Under the pieces are notes generated by a model. The model was not told the DNA's origin. It ran no database searches and saw only the letters and a list, made by a program, of their open reading frames with translations. From Richelia sinica FACHB-800 (GTDB lineage Bacteria > Cyanobacteriota > Cyanobacteriia > Cyanobacteriales > Nostocaceae): a DNA stretch of 53,017 bases. Below are positions 34,337-43,808 of the stretch, one piece after another (positions within the stretch are counted from its first letter, which is position 1; each line of letters begins with the position of its first letter). The stretch covers positions 1 through 53,017 of the forward strand of contig NZ_JACJTT010000038.1 of NCBI RefSeq assembly GCF_014698825.1. Direction: 5' to 3'. The position numbers were made by a program, and so were the translations under genes.

Positions 34337-37078
34337 ATGACATTAGTAGATAACGCAAATCGCTGGCAGGATGACTTAGCGCAAGAGAATTTATTGCATC
34401 GGATGATCAAACAGATCAGGCGATCGCTGGATCTCAACGAAATATTAACAACTACTGTCAACGAAGTGCGAAAATTTCTAGGTACAGATCGAGTGAAAAT
34501 ATATCGATTTGATACTGATGGTAGTGGCGAAGTCATTGCCGAATCTAGAGACCAACACAGCCTACCATCCTTATTAGGATTGCATTTTCCGGCAGGAGAT
34601 ATTCCTCCAGAAGCTAAGGAAATGTTTTTATTGTCACGGCAACGCTCAATAGTTAATGTTAAACAAGGTACTATTGGTTTATCACCGTTACGGTCAAAAG
34701 ATACTGGGAAAAGTTTACTAGCAGATAATATCTACTATCGAGCAGTAGATCCCTGCCATATTCAGTATTTACAGGCAATGGGTGTAGAATCCTCCCTCGT
34801 AGTGCCCATCTTAAATTACGAACCACACGAAGCCACAAAAAAACCCAACCTATGGGGTTTGTTGGTATCCCATCACAGCCAACAAAAAACCATTGTCAAA
34901 CGGGATCTCAAAGTAGTGCAACAAATAGCAGATCAAGTAGCGATCGCTATTTCCCAAAGTAACCTGTTTGCAGAAACTCGCGCCCAACAGCACCGTGAAT
35001 TCATCATCAATAAAGTCACCAACCTCCTCCACCAACTCCCCACCATTCAAATCCCCCAAGCCCTAGAAGAAACAATTACAGCTTTCGACGGCATAGGTGG
35101 CAGACTTTATATAGAAAAAAATGGAGAAATATACACCTGGGGAGAACAGCCAAAATTACCCTATGAACTAGAAAATACCAACATTGAACAGCATCCTGTT
35201 TGGCAAAGATGGATGGCTGAGTATAAACCAGGGGAAATTTTCACCACCCCAAACCTCTACACCCAAACCAACTTAAGAGTTTTAGCCCTAGCCTTTAAAT
35301 CAACGCCCATTTTTGGGCTGATGGTAATTCCCCTCCATTACCGTGAAACCTTTCTAGGAGTTATCAGCATTTTTCGCCCCCAAGTCAATACAGAAATCCT
35401 CTGGGCCGGAAGATGTGAACAAAATCGCCGCCAATATTTACCCAGCCTTTCCTTTGATGTTTGGCGAGAAGAACGTAAAGGCCAAGCACCAGAATGGACA
35501 TCAGGAGACATATTACTTGCACAAGCTTTGTGCCACAACTTCTCCATGGCCATTCAGCAACAGCAAACTTATCAACAGCTACAAACCCTGAATACCAACC
35601 TAGAAACCAGAGTTCAAGCAAAAACCTACGAATTAGAAAGATCCTTACTCCTCACACAAGTCATTAAACACGTCACAGATCAGATTCGGAGCACATTAGA
35701 TTTAAGCACCATTTTACAGACCATAGTTAGAGAAGTGCGGATTCTTCTCAACTCTGACCGACTGTTGATTTATCAAATCCATTCTGAGTGTGATGGAGAA
35801 GTCACTGTAGAAGAAGTCAAAGGGGACTGGCCATCAGTATTAGGGATCAAAACCCCACCAGGATGTTTTCCTCAAGATTTGGCAAACGTTTACCTAGAAG
35901 GCAAAACCAGAGCTATTAATAATGTAGCCACAGCCCAATTGACACCTTGCCATCAAGAATTTTTAGACAGCATACAAGTCAAAGCCAACTTAATTGTCCC
36001 CATTAAAATGGGGTCACAACTATGGGGATTACTAATTGCTCACCAGTGTAAGGCTCCTAGAAATTGGCAAGATACAGAAATCGAGTTACTCCAACAGCTA
36101 GCTGACCAAGCATCCATTGCCATTCAGCAGGGCCAACTTTATGAACAAAGCTGTTTAGCTCAAGCTAAAGCCACTGCAAAAGCTGAACAACTAGAAAATA
36201 CACTCCTGCAACTCCGAGAAACCCAGACTAAATTAATTCACACAGAAAAAATGTCTGGTTTAGGGCAGTTAGTGGCTGGTATTGCCCATGAAATCAACAA
36301 CCCTGTCAATTTTATCTATGGCAACCTGTGCCATGCCAAAGACTATACAGAAAGGCTCTTAGAAATTTTACAACTCTATCAATCCCAGTATCCCCAACCT
36401 AACACAATGATTAATTCTGCCTTGGAAGCCATAGATTTTGAATTTGTGGTTGAGGATTTACCAAGAATTATGTCTTCCATGCAAGTGGGTGCTGACCGCA
36501 TTCGCTCAATTGTTCTATCATTACGTAATTTTTCTCGTTTGGATGAAGCGGAATATAAAGCCGTTAACCTCCATGAAGGAATAGATAATACCTTAATGAT
36601 TTTGCAGCATCGACTGAAACCCCATGGGATCTTTCCTGGCATTGAGGTGATTAAAGACTATTGTGATTTACCAAAAGTAGAATGCTACGCTGGGCAAATC
36701 AATCAGGTGTTTATGAATGTCATCAATAATGCCATTGATGTGTTGAGTGATCAGTTTGAAGAGCCTAACGCCACACATACTAACAACTTTTCACCAATAA
36801 TTCGCATTTCCACGAGAATTTCCGCTGATAATTCCCAAGTCCTGGTAAATATTGCCGACAATGGCCCAGGTATGAGCAAGGAATTAAAAAATCGAATTTT
36901 TGAACCATTTTTCACCACCAAGCCTGTGGGTAAGGGTACAGGGTTAGGTTTAGCCATTAGTTATCAGATTGTGGTAGAAAAACACGGTGGACTAATGGAA
37001 TGTATTTCCGAACCTGGACAGGGAACAGAGTTTTGGATTGAAATTCCTCTGAAATATCAAGGTAATACCAATCAATAA
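34337..37078 (+). CDS. PAS-less phytochrome sensor histidine kinase (GAF-PHY-GAF-HisKA-HATPase), All2699-like
   Basis: The 913-residue protein has no PAS domain. GAF1 (about 20-215) has the phytochrome motif PAGDIP (85-90) and the chromophore pair Cys140-His141 in RAVDPCHIQYLQAMGV, as in Cph1. A PHY domain follows (about 225-405) with FRPQV, LWAG and the tongue motif SFDVWREE (372-379). A second CBCR-like GAF (about 440-605) has Cys538-His539 in TPCHQEFL and an extra Cys510-Phe511 28 residues earlier. A coiled linker leads to HisKA with His651 (GIAHEINNPVNF) and HATPase motifs INNAID, DNGPGM, GKGTGLGL. This is the order known for All2699 of Nostoc PCC 7120. It probably binds phycocyanobilin and senses red/far-red plus another colour. 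No response regulator is adjacent. Confidence 0.9.
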   Translation: MTLVDNANRWQDDLAQENLLHRMIKQIRRSLDLNEILTTTVNEVRKFLGTDRVKIYRFDTDGSGEVIAESRDQHSLPSLLGLHFPAGDIPPEAKEMFLLSRQRSIVNVKQGTIGLSPLRSKDTGKSLLADNIYYRAVDPCHIQYLQAMGVESSLVVPILNYEPHEATKKPNLWGLLVSHHSQQKTIVKRDLKVVQQIADQVAIAISQSNLFAETRAQQHREFIINKVTNLLHQLPTIQIPQALEETITAFDGIGGRLYIEKNGEIYTWGEQPKLPYELENTNIEQHPVWQRWMAEYKPGEIFTTPNLYTQTNLRVLALAFKSTPIFGLMVIPLHYRETFLGVISIFRPQVNTEILWAGRCEQNRRQYLPSLSFDVWREERKGQAPEWTSGDILLAQALCHNFSMAIQQQQTYQQLQTLNTNLETRVQAKTYELERSLLLTQVIKHVTDQIRSTLDLSTILQTIVREVRILLNSDRLLIYQIHSECDGEVTVEEVKGDWPSVLGIKTPPGCFPQDLANVYLEGKTRAINNVATAQLTPCHQEFLDSIQVKANLIVPIKMGSQLWGLLIAHQCKAPRNWQDTEIELLQQLADQASIAIQQGQLYEQSCLAQAKATAKAEQLENTLLQLRETQTKLIHTEKMSGLGQLVAGIAHEINNPVNFIYGNLCHAKDYTERLLEILQLYQSQYPQPNTMINSALEAIDFEFVVEDLPRIMSSMQVGADRIRSIVLSLRNFSRLDEAEYKAVNLHEGIDNTLMILQHRLKPHGIFPGIEVIKDYCDLPKVECYAGQINQVFMNVINNAIDVLSDQFEEPNATHTNNFSPIIRISTRISADNSQVLVNIADNGPGMSKELKNRIFEPFFTTKPVGKGTGLGLAISYQIVVEKHGGLMECISEPGQGTEFWIEIPLKYQGNTNQ

Positions 37079-37678
37079 AGCCAGAATTGAGGAATTGACC
37101 AGTTAATAGTGGGTTGATTGTTTTCATAACTTAAAATATTAGCAAGTATTTACTCACGTATTGCTTCAATAAATATTCCAGTTAAATTAAACAATTCGCC
37201 CGCAAATTACCAGTAATTACTAAACCTTTGTTTACCTAGAAGTAAAGTTTAATGTCAAGGCTAATCACTGGCTGATAAACCTGTTATTCTAATAATTGAA
37301 GCTGATAGAGAAAGCTTCCCTGGCAGATAAAACAGCTAGAGTTGAAGTGTAGTAAGAGGTAAAAGCGCTGTTAGATTCAAATCTGTCTCGTCAACAAAAC
37401 GCAACACCCAACGCGAACGCTTATATTCCCTAAGATGAAGTGAAATCGGGGGCTATATTACTTGGTTGAGTCCTTGTTAAGCAAGGTAGTTTGGCTAAGT
37501 ACATCCCTGGATAGAATAAACAAGGGTAGGGAAGAACCAAGCTAGTAGATGATTGGGTGTTGTTGTTTTTGAGATCCTTGCTCTTGACCAGCAGCAGACT
37601 AGTCAAATTTAGAAATTGGCAATCCCACAGTAAAATAGCAAAAGATATTTGAACTAAAGACATTTGATATAGCGCCTT
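37079..37678. other. 600-bp intergenic region
   Basis: No real gene is seen; a 94-codon minus frame at 37430-37714 overlaps the next gene's start and has no protein-like features. A small stem (ccttg/caagg) lies near 37470-37485. The promoter of the downstream gene must lie here. Confidence 0.4.
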
Positions 37679-38449
37679 ATGTCCATTATTGCGCTGAGAG
37701 CATGGTACATACAAGATTATGAGCCAATTTCCGAATTGGAAAAACGTCCTCCAGATATTCGGCTTAGTAAAAAAAGCTTACTAAAATCAGGTTTAAGGGC
37801 TGACTTCCTTGAAGATATTGATCAAGTCAAAGCTGCTGCTTGGTTTGGGTTGTATCTGGAGGGAGAAAATATAGAATTTTATATTGAAGGTAGTGGTGGT
37901 TATTGTGTCGCGAATATTGACTTAATTAGTCATGAAATTTATTTTACGAAGCAGTCTTTATTAGCCCAGTTAGAACCAACTATTTTTTTCTCATATCAAA
38001 CCGAATTTTCCACAGCTAGTGAATTGCTCAGAGAAGAATTACAAAAAAGTGTGGTAACTTTAAACAAGCGATCGCGTCTACCTCTGACATTGGTAGAATC
38101 ATCCCGTCCTAGTTCTGCACCACTACGGCTGAGTCGTACTATGCTGCGAAAAATCCGTAGAAGTTTGTTGTTTATTGCGGACACTACCGCCCTGACTAGC
38201 ATTACTAGTCAAGAAACACCCCTACTAATTCCTAGCCCTCATGTTTGTCTAGAAATTGGCTATGCTCTTCAAAGTAAACGCTCCGAACAGATTTTGTTAG
38301 CGCAAATGCAACGTCCAGAAATATCAGGACAATTGCCCTTCGATTTACCTATTCAACAAATTTTACAGTTTCACGATAGTTCAGAACTAAGTCAAGTCCT
38401 CACCCCATCATTAATGAACCAATTAGCAAGATTCAAATTATTTTTCTAA
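37679..38449 (+). CDS. conserved hypothetical, possible nucleotide-binding (TIR-like) C-terminal domain
   Basis: The 256-residue protein begins MSIIALRAWYIQDYEPISEL and has a first domain with RLSKKSLLKSGLRADFL and AAWFGLYLEGENIEFYIEGSG. The C-terminal part (about 155-256) reads LLFIADTTAL, SPHVCLEIGYALQSKR, ILLAQ and LPFDL. The order of a strand ending in D, then SP.V..EIGYAL, then a strand and LPFD, resembles TIR-like and nucleoside-deoxyribosyltransferase-like folds used in signalling and defence. This is a pattern match by eye only. There is no signal peptide or transmembrane helix. It is alone between two intergenic regions. Confidence 0.65.
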   Translation: MSIIALRAWYIQDYEPISELEKRPPDIRLSKKSLLKSGLRADFLEDIDQVKAAAWFGLYLEGENIEFYIEGSGGYCVANIDLISHEIYFTKQSLLAQLEPTIFFSYQTEFSTASELLREELQKSVVTLNKRSRLPLTLVESSRPSSAPLRLSRTMLRKIRRSLLFIADTTALTSITSQETPLLIPSPHVCLEIGYALQSKRSEQILLAQMQRPEISGQLPFDLPIQQILQFHDSSELSQVLTPSLMNQLARFKLFF

Positions 38450-38789
38450 TTTTCAATAGTTGATATCAGAAAATCAACTCCTGTGAAGTTTGACAAAATC
38501 AAGTTACTCATATAACTATGAGTAAGCGTTAAAGCATAAATCACAAAATGGGAACTGTTTTCCTGTGAACTACCGTCATAGGTGGAAACAAAGTTGATGA
38601 ACTATCCCTTGATTTGGTTACATCTTCCTGCTTACCCCCATGAAGACATCATTGCTGCCCATAGATAGCAGAACCTACGACTATTCTATGTCTCCCATTC
38701 CACAATCAGATTGACCGTATGCTTACTCTTTTCATTGTGGCGTGACGTGGTTAACAATGAGTTGGATGTGTTTCTAATGACGTGAATTT
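38450..38789. other. intergenic region
   Basis: A 340-base non-coding stretch. No RNA gene or repeat could be recognised. It holds the promoter of the small gene at 38790 and mltA. Confidence 0.35.
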
Positions 38790-39044
38790 ATGCCTAGAAC
38801 GCCGAACGAATACGCAGTCTTCATACTCCTGGAAAGTGGTCACAGAGAAGAAGTACGTTTTCCCACTATTCAGGATTTTCAAAAGTGGTATAGCGGGGAA
38901 CTTGTACCAAAATCTAGTTCCAATGATTTTATTAGCGTGCCGATTAAAAATATTCAAGGGGAATATATGGTGGTACGCCCTTCTCGCATCGTGGCTATCA
39001 GAGTGGAACCAGTTTTTAGTTCTAGTGTGGAAAGATTCAACTAA
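38790..39044 (+). CDS. conserved small protein, unknown
   Basis: The 84-residue protein (MPRTPNEYAVFILLESGHRE, then VRFPTIQDFQKWYSGELVPK and ISVPIKNIQGEYMVVRPSRIVAI) looks like a small beta-rich soluble protein. The last codon is directly followed by the ATG of the mltA-like gene (TAAATGATG), so the two are an operon. I recall such small genes in cyanobacteria without a known function. A link to envelope metabolism is suggested only by position. Confidence 0.7.
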   Translation: MPRTPNEYAVFILLESGHREEVRFPTIQDFQKWYSGELVPKSSSNDFISVPIKNIQGEYMVVRPSRIVAIRVEPVFSSSVERFN

Positions 39045-40274
39045 ATGATGAAAAAAACCCTTGCTTTGCTGTCCTTAAGTCTGGGAATGACCCTTGTTCA
39101 TCCAATTTGGTCAGTGGTTGCTCAATCTCCCAGTCCAGAACCATCACCAGCAATTACCACTCCTGAAGCATTGCCAGCTTTGGTGCCAGTACCGTTAGAA
39201 ACGGCTTGTCCTTCACCCAGTAATTGCTTGGGTTGGGATGAACAAATTTGGGGTAGTAGAGGTAGAAGGGGCGATCGCTCGGCGCTGCTAGTATCTATAG
39301 ATAACAGTTTGCGTTATCTTTCCACCAACGCAGCAGCTAAAGCCTACGAAAATTACCCCATCCAGGGAATTACCCTAGATCGTGTACGCCGTAGTTTACA
39401 GCGGTTTCGGCAACTAATAGTAACATCTAGATCAGCAACAGAGTTACAAGCAGCCGTGCGACGGGAGTTTACCTTTTACCAGTCCACAGGCAACGATGGC
39501 AAGGGTACAGTGAAGTTTACATCCTATTACGAACCTGTATATACAGCCAGTCGGGTCAGAACTTCAGTTTATAGATATCCTGTTTATCAACTACCACAAG
39601 ATTTTCCCACCTGGGCTAAACCTCATCCCAAACGAGTGGAGTTAGAAGGAAAAGATGGTTTACTTGGGGATAAAAGCCGATTACGAGGTTTAGAATTGCT
39701 GTGGTTCCGCGATCGCCTCGATGCTTACATGATCCATATTCAAGGTTCTGCCCAAATCCAGTTAACAAATGGCAAAAGAACTGCCATCGGTTTTGCTGGT
39801 GGCACAGATTATCCTTGGACAAGCATTGGTAGGGAACTAGCAAAAGATGGAAAACTGCCACCTCAAGGCTTAACTATGCCCCGGATACTTAGCTTCTTCC
39901 GCCAAAATCCCAAGGAGTTAAATAACTATTTGCCCCGTTGGGAAAGGTTTGTCTTCTTTAAAGAAACTGGTGATAGACCTGCCACCGGGAGTATTAACGT
40001 TCCCATTACACCAGAACGTTCTATTGCCACCGACAAATCTTTGATGCCTCCCGGTGCATTAGCCCTAATTAATGCCTCTATTCCTTACCCCGCAGGTCGT
40101 GGCAGGTTAGAATACCGTCGAGTCAATCGCTTTGTTATGGATCAAGACACTGGCAGTGCGATTAAAGGGCCAGGCCGAGTAGATTACTTTATGGGTACTG
40201 GTCAACTGGCAGGCGATCGCGCCGGCGTAACTGGTGGTAACGGAGCACTATACTATCTATTACTCAAGGAATAG
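39045..40274 (+). CDS. MltA-type murein transglycosylase
   Basis: A 409-residue lytic transglycosylase of the MltA family. It has a signal peptide (MMKKTLALLSLSLGMTLVHP, cut near VVAQ at 27) and a Pro/Ser-rich spacer, then the MltA domain (about 100-340) with FTFYQSTGNDGKGTVKFTSYYEP, LLWFRDRLDAYMIHIQGSAQ and GYAG-like GFAGGTDYPWTSIGREL. The C-terminal 3D domain (RFVMDQDTGSAIKGPGRVDYF, with the catalytic Asp in DTGSAIKGPGRVD and FMGTG) is complete. It cleaves peptidoglycan glycan strands in the periplasm. It follows the small gene with no gap. Confidence 0.93.
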   Translation: MMKKTLALLSLSLGMTLVHPIWSVVAQSPSPEPSPAITTPEALPALVPVPLETACPSPSNCLGWDEQIWGSRGRRGDRSALLVSIDNSLRYLSTNAAAKAYENYPIQGITLDRVRRSLQRFRQLIVTSRSATELQAAVRREFTFYQSTGNDGKGTVKFTSYYEPVYTASRVRTSVYRYPVYQLPQDFPTWAKPHPKRVELEGKDGLLGDKSRLRGLELLWFRDRLDAYMIHIQGSAQIQLTNGKRTAIGFAGGTDYPWTSIGRELAKDGKLPPQGLTMPRILSFFRQNPKELNNYLPRWERFVFFKETGDRPATGSINVPITPERSIATDKSLMPPGALALINASIPYPAGRGRLEYRRVNRFVMDQDTGSAIKGPGRVDYFMGTGQLAGDRAGVTGGNGALYYLLLKE

Positions 40275-40320
40275 TTACAAAAACAGGAGATATAGGGAAG
40301 CAGGAGACAAAAATAAATAC

Positions 40321-40369
40321 TGTTCCCTGTTCCCTGTTCCCTGTTCCCTGTTCCCTGTCACCTGTCACC
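40321..40369 (+). repeat. heptamer tandem repeat (TGTTCCC)5(TGTCACC)2
   Basis: Five copies of TGTTCCC (40321-40355) and two of TGTCACC (40356-40369) lie between the convergent mltA-like and DUF5895 genes; the last repeat abuts the DUF5895 stop codon. Short heptamer repeats of this kind (STRR-like) are typical of filamentous cyanobacteria. Confidence 0.95.
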
Positions 40370-41235
40370 TAATATGGCGGATAACCGAAATCATCTTCAT
40401 CAGCATAAATATAGGAACCAGTGACACCAGCCACCTCTTTAGCTGGTTCCACTTTCAAAGTTTCCCGACCAAAATCTTTGTATTCCTCAAAGGTTTTACA
40501 AATGACCGTTGATTCGGGAGCATCAGAAGCAATCATATATTCTGTTAAAGTTGCTGCCGTCGGATGCTTGTAATCTACAGTCGAAGCTACCAATACCACA
40601 TTAGGTTCAATCCCTCTTTCTTCACAATCAATGATTGGGCAGAAAATTCCATGAGCGTGAAATAGCGGGCCTTTTGGCGATACAGGTTGCTTACGAAAAC
40701 CTGCGTAAGCCTTTTCTAATTCAGCCACAAAACCGCCACTAATGCGACCTTGCTGATATTCACAATAGGTTTTGCTAAAACTTGCCCCTGCTGCACCATT
40801 TAATGTTAATTGCAACGGATATTGATGTAAAAAAGTTTTATTTTCTCCAACTATAAAAATTAAATAGCGTGTAAAAGTTTTAAACTTCAGTTTATCTGCC
40901 AAAAAGGCATCATAATTTTCCTTGAGTGTGCCTAATTTAATTCCTGTTTCTCTGTCCTTTACTGACAATGGCCCCCGACGGACAATTACCAATCTGGGGG
41001 TAGTGGTGATAAAAACTTGTTCTACACCAGAGCTAAATTCGTGCTCTACCTGTTGCCAATTGTCATCTGGTTGGAACCCAACTGCCTGAGCATTGTCTCG
41101 CTTAATCGCCAAACCATAGCTTTGCATTCCATCTGCTCCATACCGAGGATTAATCATCTGGCACCAGGGTAGGATTTGAGATGGTGGAGCATTAAATTTT
41201 TCGTCCTCAAAGTCAAACTTAGCAGACGCTTTCAT
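40369..41235 (-). CDS. DUF5895-like protein
   Basis: The 288-residue soluble protein begins MKASAKFDFEDEKFNAPPSQ, continues ILPWCQMINPRYG, and includes GLAIKRDNAQAVGF, TTTPRLVIVRRGPLSV, LKFKTFTRYLIFIVGENK, and LHQYPLQLTLNGAAGASFS. This fits DUF5895, found on cyanobacterial chromosomes and plasmids. I recall it near replication/plasmid genes, which hints at nucleic-acid binding, but no motif proves that. It starts at the ATG at 41235. The tail (EDDFGYPPY) is acidic and probably disordered. Confidence 0.75.
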   Translation of the reverse strand: MKASAKFDFEDEKFNAPPSQILPWCQMINPRYGADGMQSYGLAIKRDNAQAVGFQPDDNWQQVEHEFSSGVEQVFITTTPRLVIVRRGPLSVKDRETGIKLGTLKENYDAFLADKLKFKTFTRYLIFIVGENKTFLHQYPLQLTLNGAAGASFSKTYCEYQQGRISGGFVAELEKAYAGFRKQPVSPKGPLFHAHGIFCPIIDCEERGIEPNVVLVASTVDYKHPTAATLTEYMIASDAPESTVICKTFEEYKDFGRETLKVEPAKEVAGVTGSYIYADEDDFGYPPY

Positions 41236-41866
41236 CGTTTTTGGTTATCCAAGTGTTTGATTTTACCAGTTTATATTTTGTACCATCCATTCAGAATCTG
41301 AGGCACTCTCTGAAGTAGATTTTAACAACCCAGTGCAATTTTAGATTTGAGATTCAGATGGCAAAACTATCTTTTCTCCTCCTGCCTCTCTATGTCCCCT
41401 GCTTGCCTTATTGTTCTTATGCTCCTATAGCCAGAATCAAAAAATTAGAGTATAAAATTGAATAAGTGGCAGAGATTTGCAATTGCTTGTCAAGCATAGG
41501 GTTACGTGAGCAAAACAGCTAAAATTCTATTTTGGCATCAAGAATTGTCAAAAATGACACATTTTTTTATGAACAAAATGAATAAGCTTTTACAAATCAT
41601 CTTCACCAGCGTTATTATTGCAATAACATGACTCATTCTTAGACTCAGCCTTGACCATTGCCTCTAGGCAGAATCAAAGTATTGTGGTGGTGATTACCGT
41701 ACAAAACTGAATCTTCCAGTAATAGACTAGAGTAAGTTATGGTATAGTTATAAAGCTAAGACTAGCTTTGCCCAACCACAACGCTCTACGCACTGATAAC
41801 AATTGCAAAACGGAAAGCAGTTTTGATTAAGCATTTACCAAAGGAAATCTGAACTCAATCGAGGTT
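41236..41866. other. 631-bp intergenic region
   Basis: Located between the divergent DUF5895 and DUF4327 genes. Two stretches about 240 bases apart (41431 and 41662) share a loose ccagaatcaaa / gcagaatcaaag similarity, which may be chance. No gene is seen. Confidence 0.35.
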
Positions 41867-42085
41867 ATGACTCAGCAAGTAATTCACCCTATGGTGAAAT
41901 TGCAGCGTAACGTGCAATCACTCGTAGAATCAAAAATTATCAAGCCTACTGATAGCATTTGGAAAATTGCCTTGCTCTATGGCAATGACTGGCAGCACTG
42001 GAAGCAGGAACTGCTGGATTTTGGATTTAGTATGCAAGATCCAATCAGCGAACTGCTAGCAGTAGAAGCTTGGGATGAAGAATAA
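41867..42085 (+). CDS. DUF4327 family protein
   Basis: The 72-residue protein (MTQQVIHPMVKLQRNVQSLV, SKIIKPTDSIWKIALLYG, WKQELLDFGFSMQDPISELL) matches DUF4327, a cyanobacterial family of about 70-75 residues and unknown function. It is helical and acidic. The start ATG is preceded by an A/G-rich stretch. Confidence 0.92.
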   Translation: MTQQVIHPMVKLQRNVQSLVESKIIKPTDSIWKIALLYGNDWQHWKQELLDFGFSMQDPISELLAVEAWDEE

Positions 42086-42123
42086 CAAATTAATGACGGA
42101 ACTCCAGGTCAAAAAACAGCCAA

Positions 42124-42235
42124 TTTTGTAGGATGCGGTATTAACACATCGTGAACGGCTAATTTTCAATGGTGTGTTACGCTAGCGCCAAAACGCAGCC
42201 ATGCCCGCAGGGCTATACACAACCTACTAATCCAG
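42124..42235. repeat. dispersed palindromic repeat, probably MITE-like
   Basis: The region begins tttgtaggatgcg and ends acacaacctac. It holds the inverted pair TAACACA (42142) / TGTGTTA (42173) and a small hairpin GCCC-gca-GGGC (42203-42213). This matches the style of cyanobacterial gtaggatgcgtta/cacaccctac elements that occur in many copies. It lies between the DUF4327 gene and the convergent kinase gene. Confidence 0.65.
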
Positions 42236-42276
42236 GATTTTTGACATTTGTAGTTGCTCACCGCAAGGATGAGGTA

Positions 42277-43536
42277 CTAGTATTGGCAGGCAGCTAATGC
42301 CTGTGCCAATTCTTGTGCACTTTGATAGCGATCGCGTGGCAGAGGTTCTGTGACGCGCTCGATCACATCTCGAATTTGGTGATTAATAGTAGGAATACTT
42401 TTGACATCAAAGCGAAAAAATCTGCCCTGCTGACGATAGAACTTAAAGGGATTTTCGCCTGTCAACAGGAAAATTAAAGTCGGCCCAATAGCATACAAGT
42501 CTGATTGAGTCAAAGGTTGTCCCCGTTCCTGTTCAGGAGCACAATAACCTTCTGCACCAATCCTTGTACCTGGTGCTGTACCCGTTTCCTTGACAGCGCC
42601 AAAATCTAGTACCACTATGCAATTATTGGCATTTCGCACCATTAGGTTAGCCGGTTTAATATCACGGTGAATTAGTGGTGGGCTTTGGTTATGGAGATAG
42701 GTAAGAATATCACAAGTTTGGATCATCCAAGCGATCGCTTGATTTGATGTTACAGGTCCAGTAGTGCAGATACGTTTCTCTAAATCCTGGCCATGAATTA
42801 ATTCCATCGCTAAGTATTTCTTGCCCCCTTCGACAAAAAAGTCAAAATACTTAGGCACTCCTGGATGATTTAGGTACTTTAAAATATTAGCTTCCCTTTG
42901 AAATAACTCTTGGGCTTTGGCAATTCTGGCCATGTCCGCATTCATTTGCTTTAGCACTAGCAATTGCGGTACTCCCGTTGTCACCCCAGTAGCATCCCAT
43001 GCAAGGAAAGTAGTACCCATTCCTCCTTGTCCTAAAGTTCGTAGTACTTGGTAATGACGAATAGTTTGTTTAACAACTATGGGTTGTCCACAATGGACAC
43101 AAAAAAGATTGCCAGGGGAATTACCTTCATGAGTACAGTGAAAATTTGACAACCCAGTTGGAGGAGAGGTCAGTGATACTTTGTAGGTGGGTTGGTTTAA
43201 CCAACTATTTGCTATCGGTAACTCTTGAAGTTGGAATTTGAGTAAAGGCCCACCCTGAGCCAATTGTAAGATGGCATTATCTGGTAATTGACTCTTATTA
43301 ATCAAAGTTCCATTGAGAAAAGTCCCATTCGTACCTTGACTAACGACTTGCCAATAATCACCTTTATTTTCACCAAAAATTTTTCTAATCTCTAGATGAT
43401 AACGAGAAACTAAACTATCATTTAAAACAACGTCATTATCCACCGCTCGACCAATGCGAATGAGGGTGGAGTCATCAAAGCACCACTGCTTTAGTAGTGT
43501 TTTGCGTTGCGCTTCTAACAGCGTCAAAATAACCAC
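42277..43536 (-). CDS. FHA domain Ser/Thr protein kinase
   Basis: The 419-residue protein has an N-terminal FHA domain (about 22-105: IRIGRAVDNDVVLND, SRYHLEI, GTNGTFLNG), a short Cys-containing linker (CTHEGNSPGNLFCVHCG, zinc-ribbon-like), and a eukaryotic-type kinase domain (about 160-415). The kinase has the glycine loop GQGGMGTTF, Lys196, HRDIKPANL with Asp292, DFG at 311 and the APE-like CAPEQ. All catalytic residues are present. The FHA domain binds phospho-threonine peptides. It lies 272 bases downstream of a PP2C phosphatase on the same strand, a natural kinase/phosphatase pair. The start is a GTG; no strong ribosome-binding site is seen. Confidence 0.93.
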   Translation of the reverse strand: MVILTLLEAQRKTLLKQWCFDDSTLIRIGRAVDNDVVLNDSLVSRYHLEIRKIFGENKGDYWQVVSQGTNGTFLNGTLINKSQLPDNAILQLAQGGPLLKFQLQELPIANSWLNQPTYKVSLTSPPTGLSNFHCTHEGNSPGNLFCVHCGQPIVVKQTIRHYQVLRTLGQGGMGTTFLAWDATGVTTGVPQLLVLKQMNADMARIAKAQELFQREANILKYLNHPGVPKYFDFFVEGGKKYLAMELIHGQDLEKRICTTGPVTSNQAIAWMIQTCDILTYLHNQSPPLIHRDIKPANLMVRNANNCIVVLDFGAVKETGTAPGTRIGAEGYCAPEQERGQPLTQSDLYAIGPTLIFLLTGENPFKFYRQQGRFFRFDVKSIPTINHQIRDVIERVTEPLPRDRYQSAQELAQALAACQY

Positions 43537-43808
43537 AATAAAACCTAAAAAATAAGTGGAAAAAATTTAAATTGAGAAATTGTTAAACAGGTGACAGAAT
43601 TTTAGATTTTCATTTGAGATTGGGGATGAGATGTGTTCTAATCCCACCTCATATCTAAAATTTCTAGCTCAACCGCTCATTCCCATTTAGTATTTACTAA
43701 CTTCTGATTGACCTTCAGGTTGGTCTGTAGATGCAATATAGATGTAGAGTAGCTGGCAAACTTGGGCAGGTAGAGCAAAATTCCTATTGCTAGATGAACA
43801 TAGGCGTT

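Noticed and set aside
37430-37714. 94-codon minus-strand frame
   Set aside because: It overlaps the start of the well-supported gene at 37679 and has low-complexity, implausible content.
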